A stretch of DNA of 29,042 nucleotides, from assembly GCA_910584575.1 (NCBI GenBank), contig CAJUBG010000049.1:1-29042 (forward strand), read 5' to 3'. This document shows, one piece after another, positions 20,248-27,752 of the stretch (position 1 is its first letter; every line of letters starts with the position of its first letter). The notes under the pieces were generated by a model. That model was not told the DNA's origin and did not search any database. It worked only from the letters and a program-made list of their open reading frames with translations. The DNA is from an uncultured Dorea sp. (GTDB taxonomy: Bacteria > Bacillota > Clostridia > Lachnospirales > Lachnospiraceae). Both the position numbers and the translations under genes were made by a program.

Positions 20248-21471
20248 CTATTTTGTTACCACTTTCCTAAAATTCTTTTTACCCTTTTTCAGCACGACTC
20301 CCTGGCCTGACAAATCCTCTGCCGAAAATTCTGCATGAATATCGCTGATTTTTTCTCCATCGACTGCCACGCCTCCCTGAGTCACTGCACGGCGGGCGTC
20401 GGATTTACTGGAAACAAGCCCTGATGTAACCAGCATGGTCAGGATGTCGATTTTCCCGTCCGTAAAATCAGCCTCGGTAAGCTCTGCGCAGGGCATATCC
20501 TTTGCTGCACCCTGGCTGAACAACGCCTTCGCCGCATCCATGGCCTTCTTAGCTTCCTCCTCGCCATGGACCATCTTAGTCAGTTCAAATGCAAGAATCT
20601 CCTTTGCCTGATTTAACTGCGCGCCCTCCCAGGAATCCATCTTGTCGATTTCCTCAAGCGGAAGGAAGGTCAGCATACGGATACATTTTAAAACGTCGGC
20701 GTCGGCAACATTTCTCCAGTACTGGTAGAACTCAAAAGGAGAGGTCTTTTCCGGATCAAGCCACACCGCGCCCTTTTGCGTCTTACCCATCTTGTTGCCC
20801 TCCGAATTCAGAAGCAGGGTAATCGTCATGGCGCAGGCATTTTTTCCTAGCTTACGGCGGATCAGCTCGGTTCCGCCTAACATGTTACTCCACTGGTCGT
20901 CCCCGCCAAACTGAAGGTTACAGCCGTATTTCTGGAACAGTGCGTAGAAGTCATAGCTCTGCATAATCATGTAGTTGAACTCCAGGAAGCTTAACCCTCT
21001 CTCCATCCTCTGCTTGTAACACTCTGCGGTCAGCATCCGGTTCACACTGAAATGTGAGCCTACCTCCCGCAGTACCTCGATATAATTCAGGTCCTTCAGC
21101 CAATCCGCGTTATTGACCATGATTGCCTTTCCTTCAGAGAAATCTATGAAACGGCTCATCTGCTTCTTAAAACATTCGCAGTAGTGCTCAATCGTTTCCT
21201 CTGTCATCATCTGGCGCATGTCCGTCCTTCCGGATGGGTCGCCCACCATCGCCGTACCTCCCCCGATAAGGGCAATGGGCTTATTTCCTGCCTCCTGGAG
21301 ACGCTTCATCAGACATAACGCCATGAAATGCCCTACATGAAGGCTGTCCGCCGTCGGGTCGAAGCCAATGTAAAATACCGCCTTTCCGTTGTTAATCAAA
21401 TCTCTGATTTCTTCTTCGTCCGTAACCTGTGCAATCAATCCTCTTGCCTGCAATTCTTCATAAATTCCCAT
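20248..21471 (-). CDS. tyrS: Tyrosyl-tRNA synthetase
   Basis: The 407-residue class I enzyme charges tRNA-Tyr. The HIGH motif appears as HVGH (45-48), the KMSKS motif as KMGKT (227-231), with GGDDQWSNM at 189-197. The C-terminal S4 RNA-binding domain occupies about 340-407. The start at 21471 (MGIYEELQARG) matches family N-termini; an alternative ATG two codons earlier has tighter spacing to AAGGA. It lies 23 bases after the DUF3267 gene and shares its leader, which carries a tyrosine T-box, so synthesis rises when uncharged tRNA-Tyr accumulates. Confidence 0.96.
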   Translation of the reverse strand: MGIYEELQARGLIAQVTDEEEIRDLINNGKAVFYIGFDPTADSLHVGHFMALCLMKRLQEAGNKPIALIGGGTAMVGDPSGRTDMRQMMTEETIEHYCECFKKQMSRFIDFSEGKAIMVNNADWLKDLNYIEVLREVGSHFSVNRMLTAECYKQRMERGLSFLEFNYMIMQSYDFYALFQKYGCNLQFGGDDQWSNMLGGTELIRRKLGKNACAMTITLLLNSEGNKMGKTQKGAVWLDPEKTSPFEFYQYWRNVADADVLKCIRMLTFLPLEEIDKMDSWEGAQLNQAKEILAFELTKMVHGEEEAKKAMDAAKALFSQGAAKDMPCAELTEADFTDGKIDILTMLVTSGLVSSKSDARRAVTQGGVAVDGEKISDIHAEFSAEDLSGQGVVLKKGKKNFRKVVTK

Positions 21472-21494
21472 AATCATATCTTCCTTTCTTTCTA

Positions 21495-22139
21495 TCATAC
21501 TTGCTTTATAAACGCTACAAAACCGCACTGTTCTGGATGGTCCGTGATATAACAATCCTTCCTTCCCAGATATTTTTTCAGCATATTCACAATCGTCGTG
21601 TCACCGCCTGCGCTTAAAATATTCGATACGCTAAGCAGCAGAAGCATCTGGCTTCCCGTTATAATTGCCAGAATAAGGAAACAGATTCCCAACACCACAA
21701 ACGGTAAAATACAGCCAAACAAATACTGCTCTGGCTTAAGCGGTTCTTTACAGTGGCAGTAAGGGGTCGCATTCTCCCTCATAATTCCCAGATGTATGCT
21801 TTTAAAGCCCTGTTTTGTCCAGAGTACCCAACCAACGCCGTGCAAAAGCTCATGAATAAATATACAAAGCATAAACAAAACTAAATAACAAGCGATATCC
21901 CACATTGAAAAATCTCCCGAAAAATTTTTCCAATACCAGAGCCACACAATCACTCCCATAATGGCAAACGGGCCCGCCGTCACAAATGCCATGACATTTG
22001 CTTTCTTAACCGTGATGGTCTCCTGCTGTTCTACATATCCTGCCTGCAAAAAAGCTGCTTTTTGCCGTTCATAATTCTCCAGAATCTCTTTGGGCGCGGC
22101 GGGCTTACCGCCCTTTTTATTTCCCAGATTTTCCGGCAT
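21495..22139 (-). CDS. DUF3267 family membrane protein with HExxH motif
   Basis: The 214-residue protein has four hydrophobic helices (about 49-70, 81-97, 140-165 and 165-180) and a membrane-embedded HELLH motif (96-100), as in site-2-protease-like DUF3267 proteins. The first 45 residues are hydrophilic and basic. The ATG at 22139 is preferred: GGAGG is seven bases upstream, whereas the ATG at 22145 directly abuts it. It is the first gene after a tyrosine T-box and precedes tyrS. Protease activity is assumed from the motif only. Confidence 0.8.
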   Translation of the reverse strand: MPENLGNKKGGKPAAPKEILENYERQKAAFLQAGYVEQQETITVKKANVMAFVTAGPFAIMGVIVWLWYWKNFSGDFSMWDIACYLVLFMLCIFIHELLHGVGWVLWTKQGFKSIHLGIMRENATPYCHCKEPLKPEQYLFGCILPFVVLGICFLILAIITGSQMLLLLSVSNILSAGGDTTIVNMLKKYLGRKDCYITDHPEQCGFVAFIKQV

Positions 22140-22145
22140 ATACAT

Positions 22146-22491
22146 CCCTCCTTTATTTTTAGAGATAAAAAAAACGCCCCTATCATTCTCAGATAAGGAC
22201 GGATATATCTATCTCCGTGGTACCACCTTGCTTCACCGGCAACTCGCATTGCCGGCCTCCTTAAGTTGCGTATTCACAACCTCTGCACAGTAACGTGTGC
22301 CTTCCGTCGCAGCCTACTCGCATACTTCCTTTCGGTGCGCAGCTCAAAGATGTATTCATAATCCATTCCTTCATGCGCCTCTCATCAGCCGGCGGCTTTC
22401 TGTATGGGTGTATGGGATTACTACTTTTTCTTTTCAAAGCCTTTTCTATATACCTTAATGGACGACTGACTCATCTAACGTCTGCCGCTTG
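22146..22491 (-). ncRNA. T-box leader, tyrosine type
   Basis: The leader of the DUF3267-tyrS transcript contains the T-box AAGGTGGTACCACGG (minus strand, 22229-22215), whose UGGU bulge fits a tRNA with discriminator A, as in tRNA-Tyr. AAGG/CCTT and ACGGA/TCCGT form the antiterminator. Stem I is closed by AGATG (near 22471) with CATCT (22348-22353 region), and its specifier loop reads GAATACA with UAC (Tyr) at 22354-22352. The competing terminator is at 22167-22201. Uncharged tRNA-Tyr would favour read-through. Confidence 0.9.
22167..22201 (-). terminator. T-box-controlled terminator
   Basis: On the minus strand CGTCCTTATC (22201-22192) pairs with GATAGGGGCG (22184-22175) around a 7-base loop, followed by eight T. 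Its left arm overlaps the antiterminator partner CCGTCCTT. Confidence 0.92.
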
Positions 22492-22497
22492 AATTAA

Positions 22498-22526
22498 ATC
22501 CTAACGTATTTGAGGAATTTTGTCAA
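22498..22526 (-). promoter_or_regulatory. Promoter of the T-box operon
   Basis: TTGACA (22521-22526) and TAGGAT (22498-22503) on the minus strand, 17 bp apart. Confidence 0.8.
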
Positions 22527-22555
22527 GATGAAAAAAATCTTTTTCCTATCTATTA

Positions 22556-22584
22556 TTGACATTTCATTCCATTAGTAGTATAGT
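22556..22584 (+). promoter_or_regulatory. Promoter of the riboswitch operon
   Basis: TTGACA (22556-22561) and TATAGT (22579-22584), 17 bp apart, with transcription near 22591, just ahead of the riboswitch. Confidence 0.85.
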
Positions 22585-22595
22585 ATCGTTAAGCA

Positions 22596-22696
22596 GATAA
22601 AGGGGAGTAGCCGAACACCATATTACAGGTGTATTTGAAAGCGTCACCCGATACCGAGAGGTATCCGTATCAAATGAGATGTGCAAGACTTTTATC
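22596..22696 (+). ncRNA. yybP-ykoY manganese riboswitch
   Basis: The RNA opens with GATAAAGGGGAGTAGCC (22596-22612) and closes with GCAAGACTTTTATC (22683-22696). These are the conserved 5' and 3' parts of yybP-ykoY aptamers; GATAAA pairs with TTTATC as P1. ATACCGAGAGGTAT near 22651-22664 gives an inner hairpin. The family senses Mn2+ and mostly controls transporters or metal homeostasis proteins. Here the downstream genes are a YccF protein and a zinc ribbon. P1 shares bases with the terminator, so ligand binding should turn the genes on. Confidence 0.82.
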
Positions 22697-22727
22697 GTGG
22701 CAGTTGTCATGATAAGAGTCTTTTTTT
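22685..22727 (+). terminator. Riboswitch expression platform (terminator)
   Basis: AAGACTTTTATC (22685-22696) pairs with GATAAGAGTCTT (22711-22722), with one G-U pair; the inner GTGGCA/TGTCAT extends the stem. T5 follows. The left arm is the 3' strand of riboswitch helix P1, so the two folds exclude each other. Confidence 0.88.
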
Positions 22728-22852
22728 ATTATTTCATGACTGCACCGGCTACTCATTGCCGGCATATCAATAGGATAACTGCTGCGGTTTGTCAAATATT
22801 AAGTTGTGACAAACAAAGTCTGCGGCACGCAAAAGAAAGGAGGAATGATACT

Positions 22853-23212
22853 ATGGGATGTCTGGGCAATCTACTCTGGTTTATCTTCGGAGGCTTCCTA
22901 AGCGGCCTTAGCTGGGCATTTGCAGGCTGCCTCTGGAGTATCACCATTATCGGTATCCCTGTGGGAGTACAGTGCTTTAAGCTTGCCGGTCTGTGCTTCT
23001 TTCCCTTTGGAAAGGAAGTCACTTACGGCGGCGGGGCAGGCTCGTTCCTGCTGAATCTGGTGTGGCTTATAGTCTCCGGATTCTGGCTCGCCGTGGAATC
23101 GGCAATCATTGGAGTCCTGCTCTGTATTACAATCATCGGTATCCCCTTTGGTCTGCAACAGTTTAAACTCGCCAAGCTGGCTTTAATGCCATTTGGAACG
23201 GCAGTTTATTAA
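22853..23212 (+). CDS. YccF (DUF307) family inner membrane protein
   Basis: The 119-residue protein consists of two similar YccF halves: WSITIIGIPVGVQCFKLAGLCFFPFGK (about 28-54) and CITIIGIPFGLQQFKLAKLALMPFG (about 91-115), each after a hydrophobic helix. Each half is expected to place one or two helices in the membrane. The ATG at 22853 has AAAGGAGG nine bases upstream; longer readings would run through the riboswitch terminator. It is the first gene behind a manganese riboswitch, which would suggest a role in metal or membrane homeostasis. YccF function is unknown. Confidence 0.88.
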   Translation: MGCLGNLLWFIFGGFLSGLSWAFAGCLWSITIIGIPVGVQCFKLAGLCFFPFGKEVTYGGGAGSFLLNLVWLIVSGFWLAVESAIIGVLLCITIIGIPFGLQQFKLAKLALMPFGTAVY

Positions 23213-23256
23213 GAAACCATATCAAATAATAGGCACAAGAAAAGGAGAATAACACT

Positions 23257-23466
23257 ATGGAAAGACAGCAGTATGTATGCCCGAAATGCGGAAATATGCA
23301 CTATGAAAGCGATCAGTTTCAGGCAACCGGCGGGAATTTCGCCAAGGTTTTCGATATCCAGAATAAGAAGTTCGCTACCGTTACCTGTACCCGCTGTGGT
23401 TTTACGGAATTGTATAAACGGATGAATTCTGACGGTTGGGATATTATTGACTTCCTGATTGGATAG
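23257..23466 (+). CDS. DUF2082-type zinc ribbon protein
   Basis: The 69-residue protein has two CxxC knuckles, CPKCG (9-13) and CTRCGF (47-52 region), framing a short beta domain, and the ending ELYKRMNSDGWDIIDFLIG common to DUF2082 (putative nucleic-acid-binding zinc ribbons). An AAAAGGAG ribosome-binding site precedes the ATG. It lies 44 bases after the YccF gene and ahead of a terminator, so both are controlled by the manganese riboswitch. Its partner and role are unknown. Confidence 0.8.
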   Translation: MERQQYVCPKCGNMHYESDQFQATGGNFAKVFDIQNKKFATVTCTRCGFTELYKRMNSDGWDIIDFLIG

Positions 23467-23483
23467 CTGACAATCCCAGAGAA

Positions 23484-23523
23484 GGCCGGCGGGAAATATT
23501 ATCCTGCCGGCCCTCCCATTTTT
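23484..23523 (+). terminator. Terminator of the YccF/zinc-ribbon operon
   Basis: GGCCGGCGGG (23484-23493) pairs with CCTGCCGGCC (23503-23512), one G-U pair, 9-base loop. A T5 run (23519-23523) follows after a short spacer. Confidence 0.75.
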
Positions 23524-24238
23524 ACTTATAATAAGGACAATGCTTTTTCAAACACTGATGGTTCTCACTGGAAAAATCACACTCAATCTTCTCTGGAAGC
23601 CCCATCTCTACTCCTAGCTTTTCCTTCACGAATACCACAGCCTCCTTAGCCGCTGTAAAGGAATCCCGCTTACAGCATCTAGGGCCTCCCAGTTCTGCAA
23701 CCGCCCCCAGTGCGCGGGAGGTCATCTGATTGGAAAGCCGCCAGGAGTTACCCGTAAGCGGCGTCGCCTTCGTTATAATACTCATAAAGATTCCGGCGCT
23801 GACTGCCGCGCCGCAGCAGCCCCACAGCCCGCAGGCGCCTCCCGGATATTCGCTTCCCCGCGCTTTCATCTCCTCCAGGGCTTCCTCAAACGCCTCCTGG
23901 CCGCCGCATGACTCATACCCGCCGCAGTTCTTGTATGCCGTAAGAAGCGCCGCGCCCACCATTACATGATGCTCAGGGCCATGCATATAGATGTAAGGGT
24001 CTTCCATTAATTCCTGCATAATGGCAATCGGATTCCTCTCCTTACTTGCCCTGCAGCCTTCCATGATTACCTCTATTCCACGTCTGGCGTGGCAGTCGTC
24101 ACATACATAATGCCCGTCCTCACAGCCCGCATGGCTTTCAAATTCACCATGGCACATGACACATTCCATCTTCCGGGCCTTGTCATAATATACAATCGGT
24201 TTCCCACATACCAGACATGCCCCTTCATCTCTTGCCAT
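23522..24238 (-). CDS. DUF5714 family cysteine-rich protein
   Basis: The 238-residue protein opens with a treble-clef-like zinc section: CLVCG (8-12), CVMCHGEF, CEDGHYVCDDCHARRG, followed by PYIYMHGPEHHVMVGAALLTAY, GACGLWGCCGAAVSAGIF and GPRCCKRDSF, and a C-terminal CLKKHCPYY. This arrangement matches DUF5714 as I remember it. The many conserved cysteines and histidines point to metal or iron-sulfur binding. It is the last gene of the amino-sugar operon (29 bases after NagA), but that context does not reveal a function. No transmembrane segment is present. Confidence 0.72.
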   Translation of the reverse strand: MARDEGACLVCGKPIVYYDKARKMECVMCHGEFESHAGCEDGHYVCDDCHARRGIEVIMEGCRASKERNPIAIMQELMEDPYIYMHGPEHHVMVGAALLTAYKNCGGYESCGGQEAFEEALEEMKARGSEYPGGACGLWGCCGAAVSAGIFMSIITKATPLTGNSWRLSNQMTSRALGAVAELGGPRCCKRDSFTAAKEAVVFVKEKLGVEMGLPEKIECDFSSENHQCLKKHCPYYK

Positions 24239-24267
24239 CTAACCGTCCTCCATCCACTGTAAAATCC

Positions 24268-25434
24268 CTACCGTATTCTCACTCCGTCTTTCACAACTGC
24301 TTTTAAATTCAGCTCTTTATCAAGAAGCACAACATTCCCCTTCTTACCTGGCGTAAGTGAGCCGTAGGAAGCATAGATTCCCAGGCATTTTGCAGGATTC
24401 ATCGTCGCGCAGGCAACAGCCGTCTCAAGAGAAATTCCCATCTTCAGAACCACCGTCTTTACACATTCCATCAAATTGGTGGCCGAGCCAGCCAGCGCAC
24501 CGTTTGATACAAGAGTTGCTCTCCCGTCCGCCACATTGACATCCAGGCCGCCCAGAGTATACTGTCCGTCCGGCATCCCTGTCGCCCGCATACTGTCGCT
24601 GATCAGAACAATCCTGTCTGCGCCGAGCATCTTAAATGTGGCCCTTACCACAGACGGATGGATATGGACACCGTCGCAGATCAGCTCTGCATTCACATGG
24701 GCGCTGTCGGACACGGCTCCCACGACTCCCGGCTTCCTGTGGGTAAATGCAGGCATGGCATTATACAGATGCACCGCATGATCAGCCCCCGCGTCAAACG
24801 CCTCCATCGCCGTGTCATAATCTGCGTTGGTATGGGCAAGGGAGATGTGTACCTTATCCTTCATTTTCCGGATAAATTCCGGCGCGTTCTCATTGCGTTC
24901 CGGCGCGATTCCAACAAACTTCACAAGTCCTTCGGAGGCGTCCAGAAAACGCTGGCAGATGTCTGCATCACAGGAAATAATGTTTCTCTCATCCTGTGCG
25001 CCCTTTTTAGCCTCACTGATAAAGGGTCCCTCCATATTCACGCCCACCAGGTCTGCCGCCTCGTTTTGTCCGGCTTCCTGGCGCTCTTTCCTGTAATCCG
25101 CCGCAACCGCCAATATCTCCTCCAGTTCATTAACGGGCAACGTCATGGTTGCAGGAGAAATGGCTGTCACGCCAACGGACGCCTCATATTCCGCAATCTT
25201 TGCAATAGCCTCCTTGGTTCCGTCACAGAAATCATATCCCTTGCAGCCATGGAAATGTAAGTCAATCAGGCCAGGAATCGCATAACAGCCCTCCCCGTCG
25301 AGTATGTCATCTAAAGCTGCCGAAGCATTCCCTGCCGCCGGACCAACAGTCTCAATCCTTTCGTCATGAATGACGATCTCACCGTCCACAAACTCCTTTT
25401 CCTCCGTATAGACCTTTACATTTCTGATAATCAT
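24268..25434 (-). CDS. nagA: N-acetylglucosamine-6-phosphate deacetylase
   Basis: The 388-residue amidohydrolase converts GlcNAc-6-phosphate to glucosamine-6-phosphate. Metal and active-site positions are visible: H60 and H62 (DLHFHG), E135 (NMEGPF), H201 (LAHTNAD), H222 (HAVHLYNAM) and the catalytic D280 (LISDSMRATG). The ATG follows AGGAGGAAGGTAAATCA. Upstream are the RpiR regulator, ROK kinase, YhcH protein and symporter, which together describe sialic acid breakdown to GlcNAc-6-P and then fructose-6-P. The deaminase NagB is not in the window. Confidence 0.95.
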   Translation of the reverse strand: MIIRNVKVYTEEKEFVDGEIVIHDERIETVGPAAGNASAALDDILDGEGCYAIPGLIDLHFHGCKGYDFCDGTKEAIAKIAEYEASVGVTAISPATMTLPVNELEEILAVAADYRKERQEAGQNEAADLVGVNMEGPFISEAKKGAQDERNIISCDADICQRFLDASEGLVKFVGIAPERNENAPEFIRKMKDKVHISLAHTNADYDTAMEAFDAGADHAVHLYNAMPAFTHRKPGVVGAVSDSAHVNAELICDGVHIHPSVVRATFKMLGADRIVLISDSMRATGMPDGQYTLGGLDVNVADGRATLVSNGALAGSATNLMECVKTVVLKMGISLETAVACATMNPAKCLGIYASYGSLTPGKKGNVVLLDKELNLKAVVKDGVRIR

Positions 25435-25455
25435 TGATTTACCTTCCTCCTAATA

Positions 25456-26298
25456 TTAATCTAATACCTGCCGGCGTCTTCCGCTGCCTTCCTCCAACGC
25501 CCGCAGAGTATTGTCATGCAGGATTTCTTTTGCAAATTTATCCTGTTCCACATAGTAAGAATAGATGATATCAAGCATCACCAGAATCGGAAACTGGGGG
25601 GAGATAACATTTCCATGATTCAGATGACGAAGGGAAGGCAAAAGGACAAGCTCATCACAGAACTCCTCGAAAATCCCTTTATTCTTCGCTGTCAACAGCA
25701 CCGTCTTTGCGCCTCTTTGGTGTGCCTCTTTGAGCAGATACAGCACATCCTCTTTCTCACCGCTGATACTGATTCCGAACACCAGGCTCTCCCTGTCCTG
25801 GAATACTGCCTGCATTCGCATCAGATCCGCATCCTTGATGGAATCAATATCAACGCCGATTCTCATAAACCTAAACTCCATCTCCTCCGCCGTAAGCCCA
25901 GAACTCCCGATACCGCACACGAAAACTCGGTTCGACTGGTTCAGGTACCTGCCGATTCGGGCAATCTGCGTCTCATCCACCAGATTGTAGGTCTTATTCA
26001 GCAACTCCTGGTATGCGTTCAGTATCATTCTTGTATTGCCCGTCATGGATTCCTGCTTCTCCACAAAGGTTTCCTCGTACTGATATACAAATTCACGATA
26101 GCCCCGATAACCGCACTTCTTGGCAAAACGGGAAAGGGATGCTTCCGATACATACAAAAGCTCGGAGATAGATTTTGCAGAAAAATCCATACGTTTACGG
26201 TTTCGTATAAAGAAATCCGCAATCGTCTTCTCCACCAGTGTAAAATTATCATAATTCGACTCAATCATTGGCACTACCGATTTTACATAATACTCCAT
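25456..26298 (-). CDS. MurR/RpiR family transcriptional regulator
   Basis: The 280-residue protein has an N-terminal RpiR helix-turn-helix (about 15-80, with FSAKSISELLYVSEASLSRF) and a C-terminal sugar-isomerase (SIS) domain (about 115-245, GIGSSGLTAEEME; GISISGEKEDVL), which binds phosphosugars. Its position inside a sialic acid operon suggests regulation by ManNAc-6-P or GlcNAc-6-P, as in NanR/RpiR systems of Firmicutes. AAAGGGTG precedes the ATG. Its operator probably lies upstream of the operon, outside this window. Confidence 0.92.
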   Translation of the reverse strand: MEYYVKSVVPMIESNYDNFTLVEKTIADFFIRNRKRMDFSAKSISELLYVSEASLSRFAKKCGYRGYREFVYQYEETFVEKQESMTGNTRMILNAYQELLNKTYNLVDETQIARIGRYLNQSNRVFVCGIGSSGLTAEEMEFRFMRIGVDIDSIKDADLMRMQAVFQDRESLVFGISISGEKEDVLYLLKEAHQRGAKTVLLTAKNKGIFEEFCDELVLLPSLRHLNHGNVISPQFPILVMLDIIYSYYVEQDKFAKEILHDNTLRALEEGSGRRRQVLD

Positions 26299-26334
26299 CG
26301 TATTTCACCCTTTTTCTGTTTCTGACAGGGTTCC

Positions 26335-27225
26335 TTATTGCTGCGGATGACGCTGCATGAAATGATAGAATGCACCCAACATACCGGCATCGTTCCTATG
26401 CTTTGCAAATGCAAGCCTTGTGCGGGACGCTATACTGGGAATCAGATATTTCTCTACCGCCTTCCAAACTCTGTCTCCCAGATATTCCTCCTGTGACATA
26501 ATCCCCCCGCCGAGAACCACAACCTCCGGATTCAGCACATAACAGATATTGGCAATTCCCTGCCCCAGTACATCCGTCATCTCGTCGATTGCCCGAATAC
26601 AGAGGGAGTCTCCTTTTTGAGCCTCTCTAAAGATACGGCGGCCATTCCACTTTTCTGTCGGCTCATTCTTCCACTCCGCCACCTTTCTCGACAGGATGCT
26701 TGCAGCCCCCAACGTCTGGAAGTCGCTTCCCGCCATATGCATATATCCTACCTCACATGCGCTGTTACTGAAGCCACGGAACACCCTGCCGTCTATAATA
26801 GCGCAGCCTCCAATGCCTGTCCCTACCGTCAGCATAAGTGAGGACGAGCTTCCCTTTGACGCGCCGGACACAGACTCGGCAAGCCCTGCGCAGTTGACGT
26901 CATTCTCCACCTCACATGGAACCTTGAAGCGACTCTCCATGGTTTCCTTAAACTTGGTTCCGGCATACTCAGGGATCAACGGAGCCGAGTGGAAAATCTC
27001 CCCCTTCTCCGTATCCACCATTCCCGCCGTCGAGATACAGATGCCGTCCACAGCCTCAGTCTCGCTATACTGCTCTACGATACCGACTGCTTTCGCCAGA
27101 ATGGACATGCCGCCTTTATAGCTCTCTGTGCGCATTTCACTTCGACATACCATTTCCCCGTCTCCGTCCAAAACCCCATACTTGATCGCTGTCCCGCCTA
27201 TATCTATGCTTACATATCTCTCCAT
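26335..27225 (-). CDS. ROK family sugar kinase, probable N-acetylmannosamine kinase
   Basis: The 296-residue protein starts with the phosphate-binding DIGGTAIKYG (8-17) and has the second nucleotide loop GTGIGGCAI (134-142 region) and a late LGGGIMS. The usual ROK zinc motif CxCGxxGC is absent, and the EVGH active-site His region reads EVGYMHM, as in some Firmicutes ManNAc kinases and zinc-free ROK enzymes. With the symporter, YhcH and NagA, phosphorylation of ManNAc is the most likely job; glucokinase-like activity is the alternative. An AAGGGTACAGAT ribosome-binding region precedes the ATG. Confidence 0.85.
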   Translation of the reverse strand: MERYVSIDIGGTAIKYGVLDGDGEMVCRSEMRTESYKGGMSILAKAVGIVEQYSETEAVDGICISTAGMVDTEKGEIFHSAPLIPEYAGTKFKETMESRFKVPCEVENDVNCAGLAESVSGASKGSSSSLMLTVGTGIGGCAIIDGRVFRGFSNSACEVGYMHMAGSDFQTLGAASILSRKVAEWKNEPTEKWNGRRIFREAQKGDSLCIRAIDEMTDVLGQGIANICYVLNPEVVVLGGGIMSQEEYLGDRVWKAVEKYLIPSIASRTRLAFAKHRNDAGMLGAFYHFMQRHPQQ

Positions 27226-27280
27226 ATCTGTACCCTTCTATTATAATATATTCCTGCCATTTCCGCAATCAATACGAAAA

Positions 27281-27730
27281 TTATATCCTCACCTTGAAGA
27301 TAGCCTTCCTGATCTTCTCCGAGCCTTCAACAGCCACCGCTGTACGGTGGGCGTCACTGGGATAGCAGATTAAAAAATCTCCTTTCCCAAGCACCACTGA
27401 GCCGTTTTTCTCACCCTCCATCGGAAGAAAGTCATCCTCTGGCACGTAGTCCTTTAACTCCATATTCTGGATAAAATTCATATCAATCTGCTCTGTGCCG
27501 TCAAGCATCAGGTGAATATCAAGGTAATCCTTATGAGCTTCCCAGAACCGCTTGTCAGCCCCTACCGTCTCATACTCCACTATATTGACAAACAGCCTCT
27601 TTCCGTCAATCTCATGGCTTCCCTTCATATAACTATTTAAATCATTCTCCTTCGCATACCGGAAACACTCGAATACCCCGTCTTCCAGGAAAAAATATTC
27701 TTTTAAGTTCTGAACATTGCCGAATATCAT
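27281..27730 (-). CDS. YhcH/YjgK/YiaL family protein (probable sialic acid anomerase)
   Basis: The 149-residue single-domain protein belongs to DUF386: GSHEIDGKRLFVNIVEYET (38-56), DIHLMLDGTEQID (71-83) and DFLICYPSDAHRTAVAV (118-134) carry the conserved metal-site residues. NanQ and relatives speed sialic acid anomerisation or process released sugars. It lies between the symporter and the kinase genes, 22 bases after the symporter stop, with AAAGGAGAAAAGCGT ahead of its ATG. Confidence 0.9.
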   Translation of the reverse strand: MIFGNVQNLKEYFFLEDGVFECFRYAKENDLNSYMKGSHEIDGKRLFVNIVEYETVGADKRFWEAHKDYLDIHLMLDGTEQIDMNFIQNMELKDYVPEDDFLPMEGEKNGSVVLGKGDFLICYPSDAHRTAVAVEGSEKIRKAIFKVRI

Positions 27731-27752
27731 ACGCTTTTCTCCTTTATTGTTT

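Noticed and set aside
22295..22492. A 65-residue plus-strand frame opposite the T-box leader
   Set aside because: It is antisense to conserved T-box structure and has no start signal.
22679..22852. N-terminal extension of the YccF protein upstream of 22853
   Set aside because: It would begin inside the riboswitch and cross its terminator, whereas the ATG at 22853 has AAAGGAGG at proper distance.
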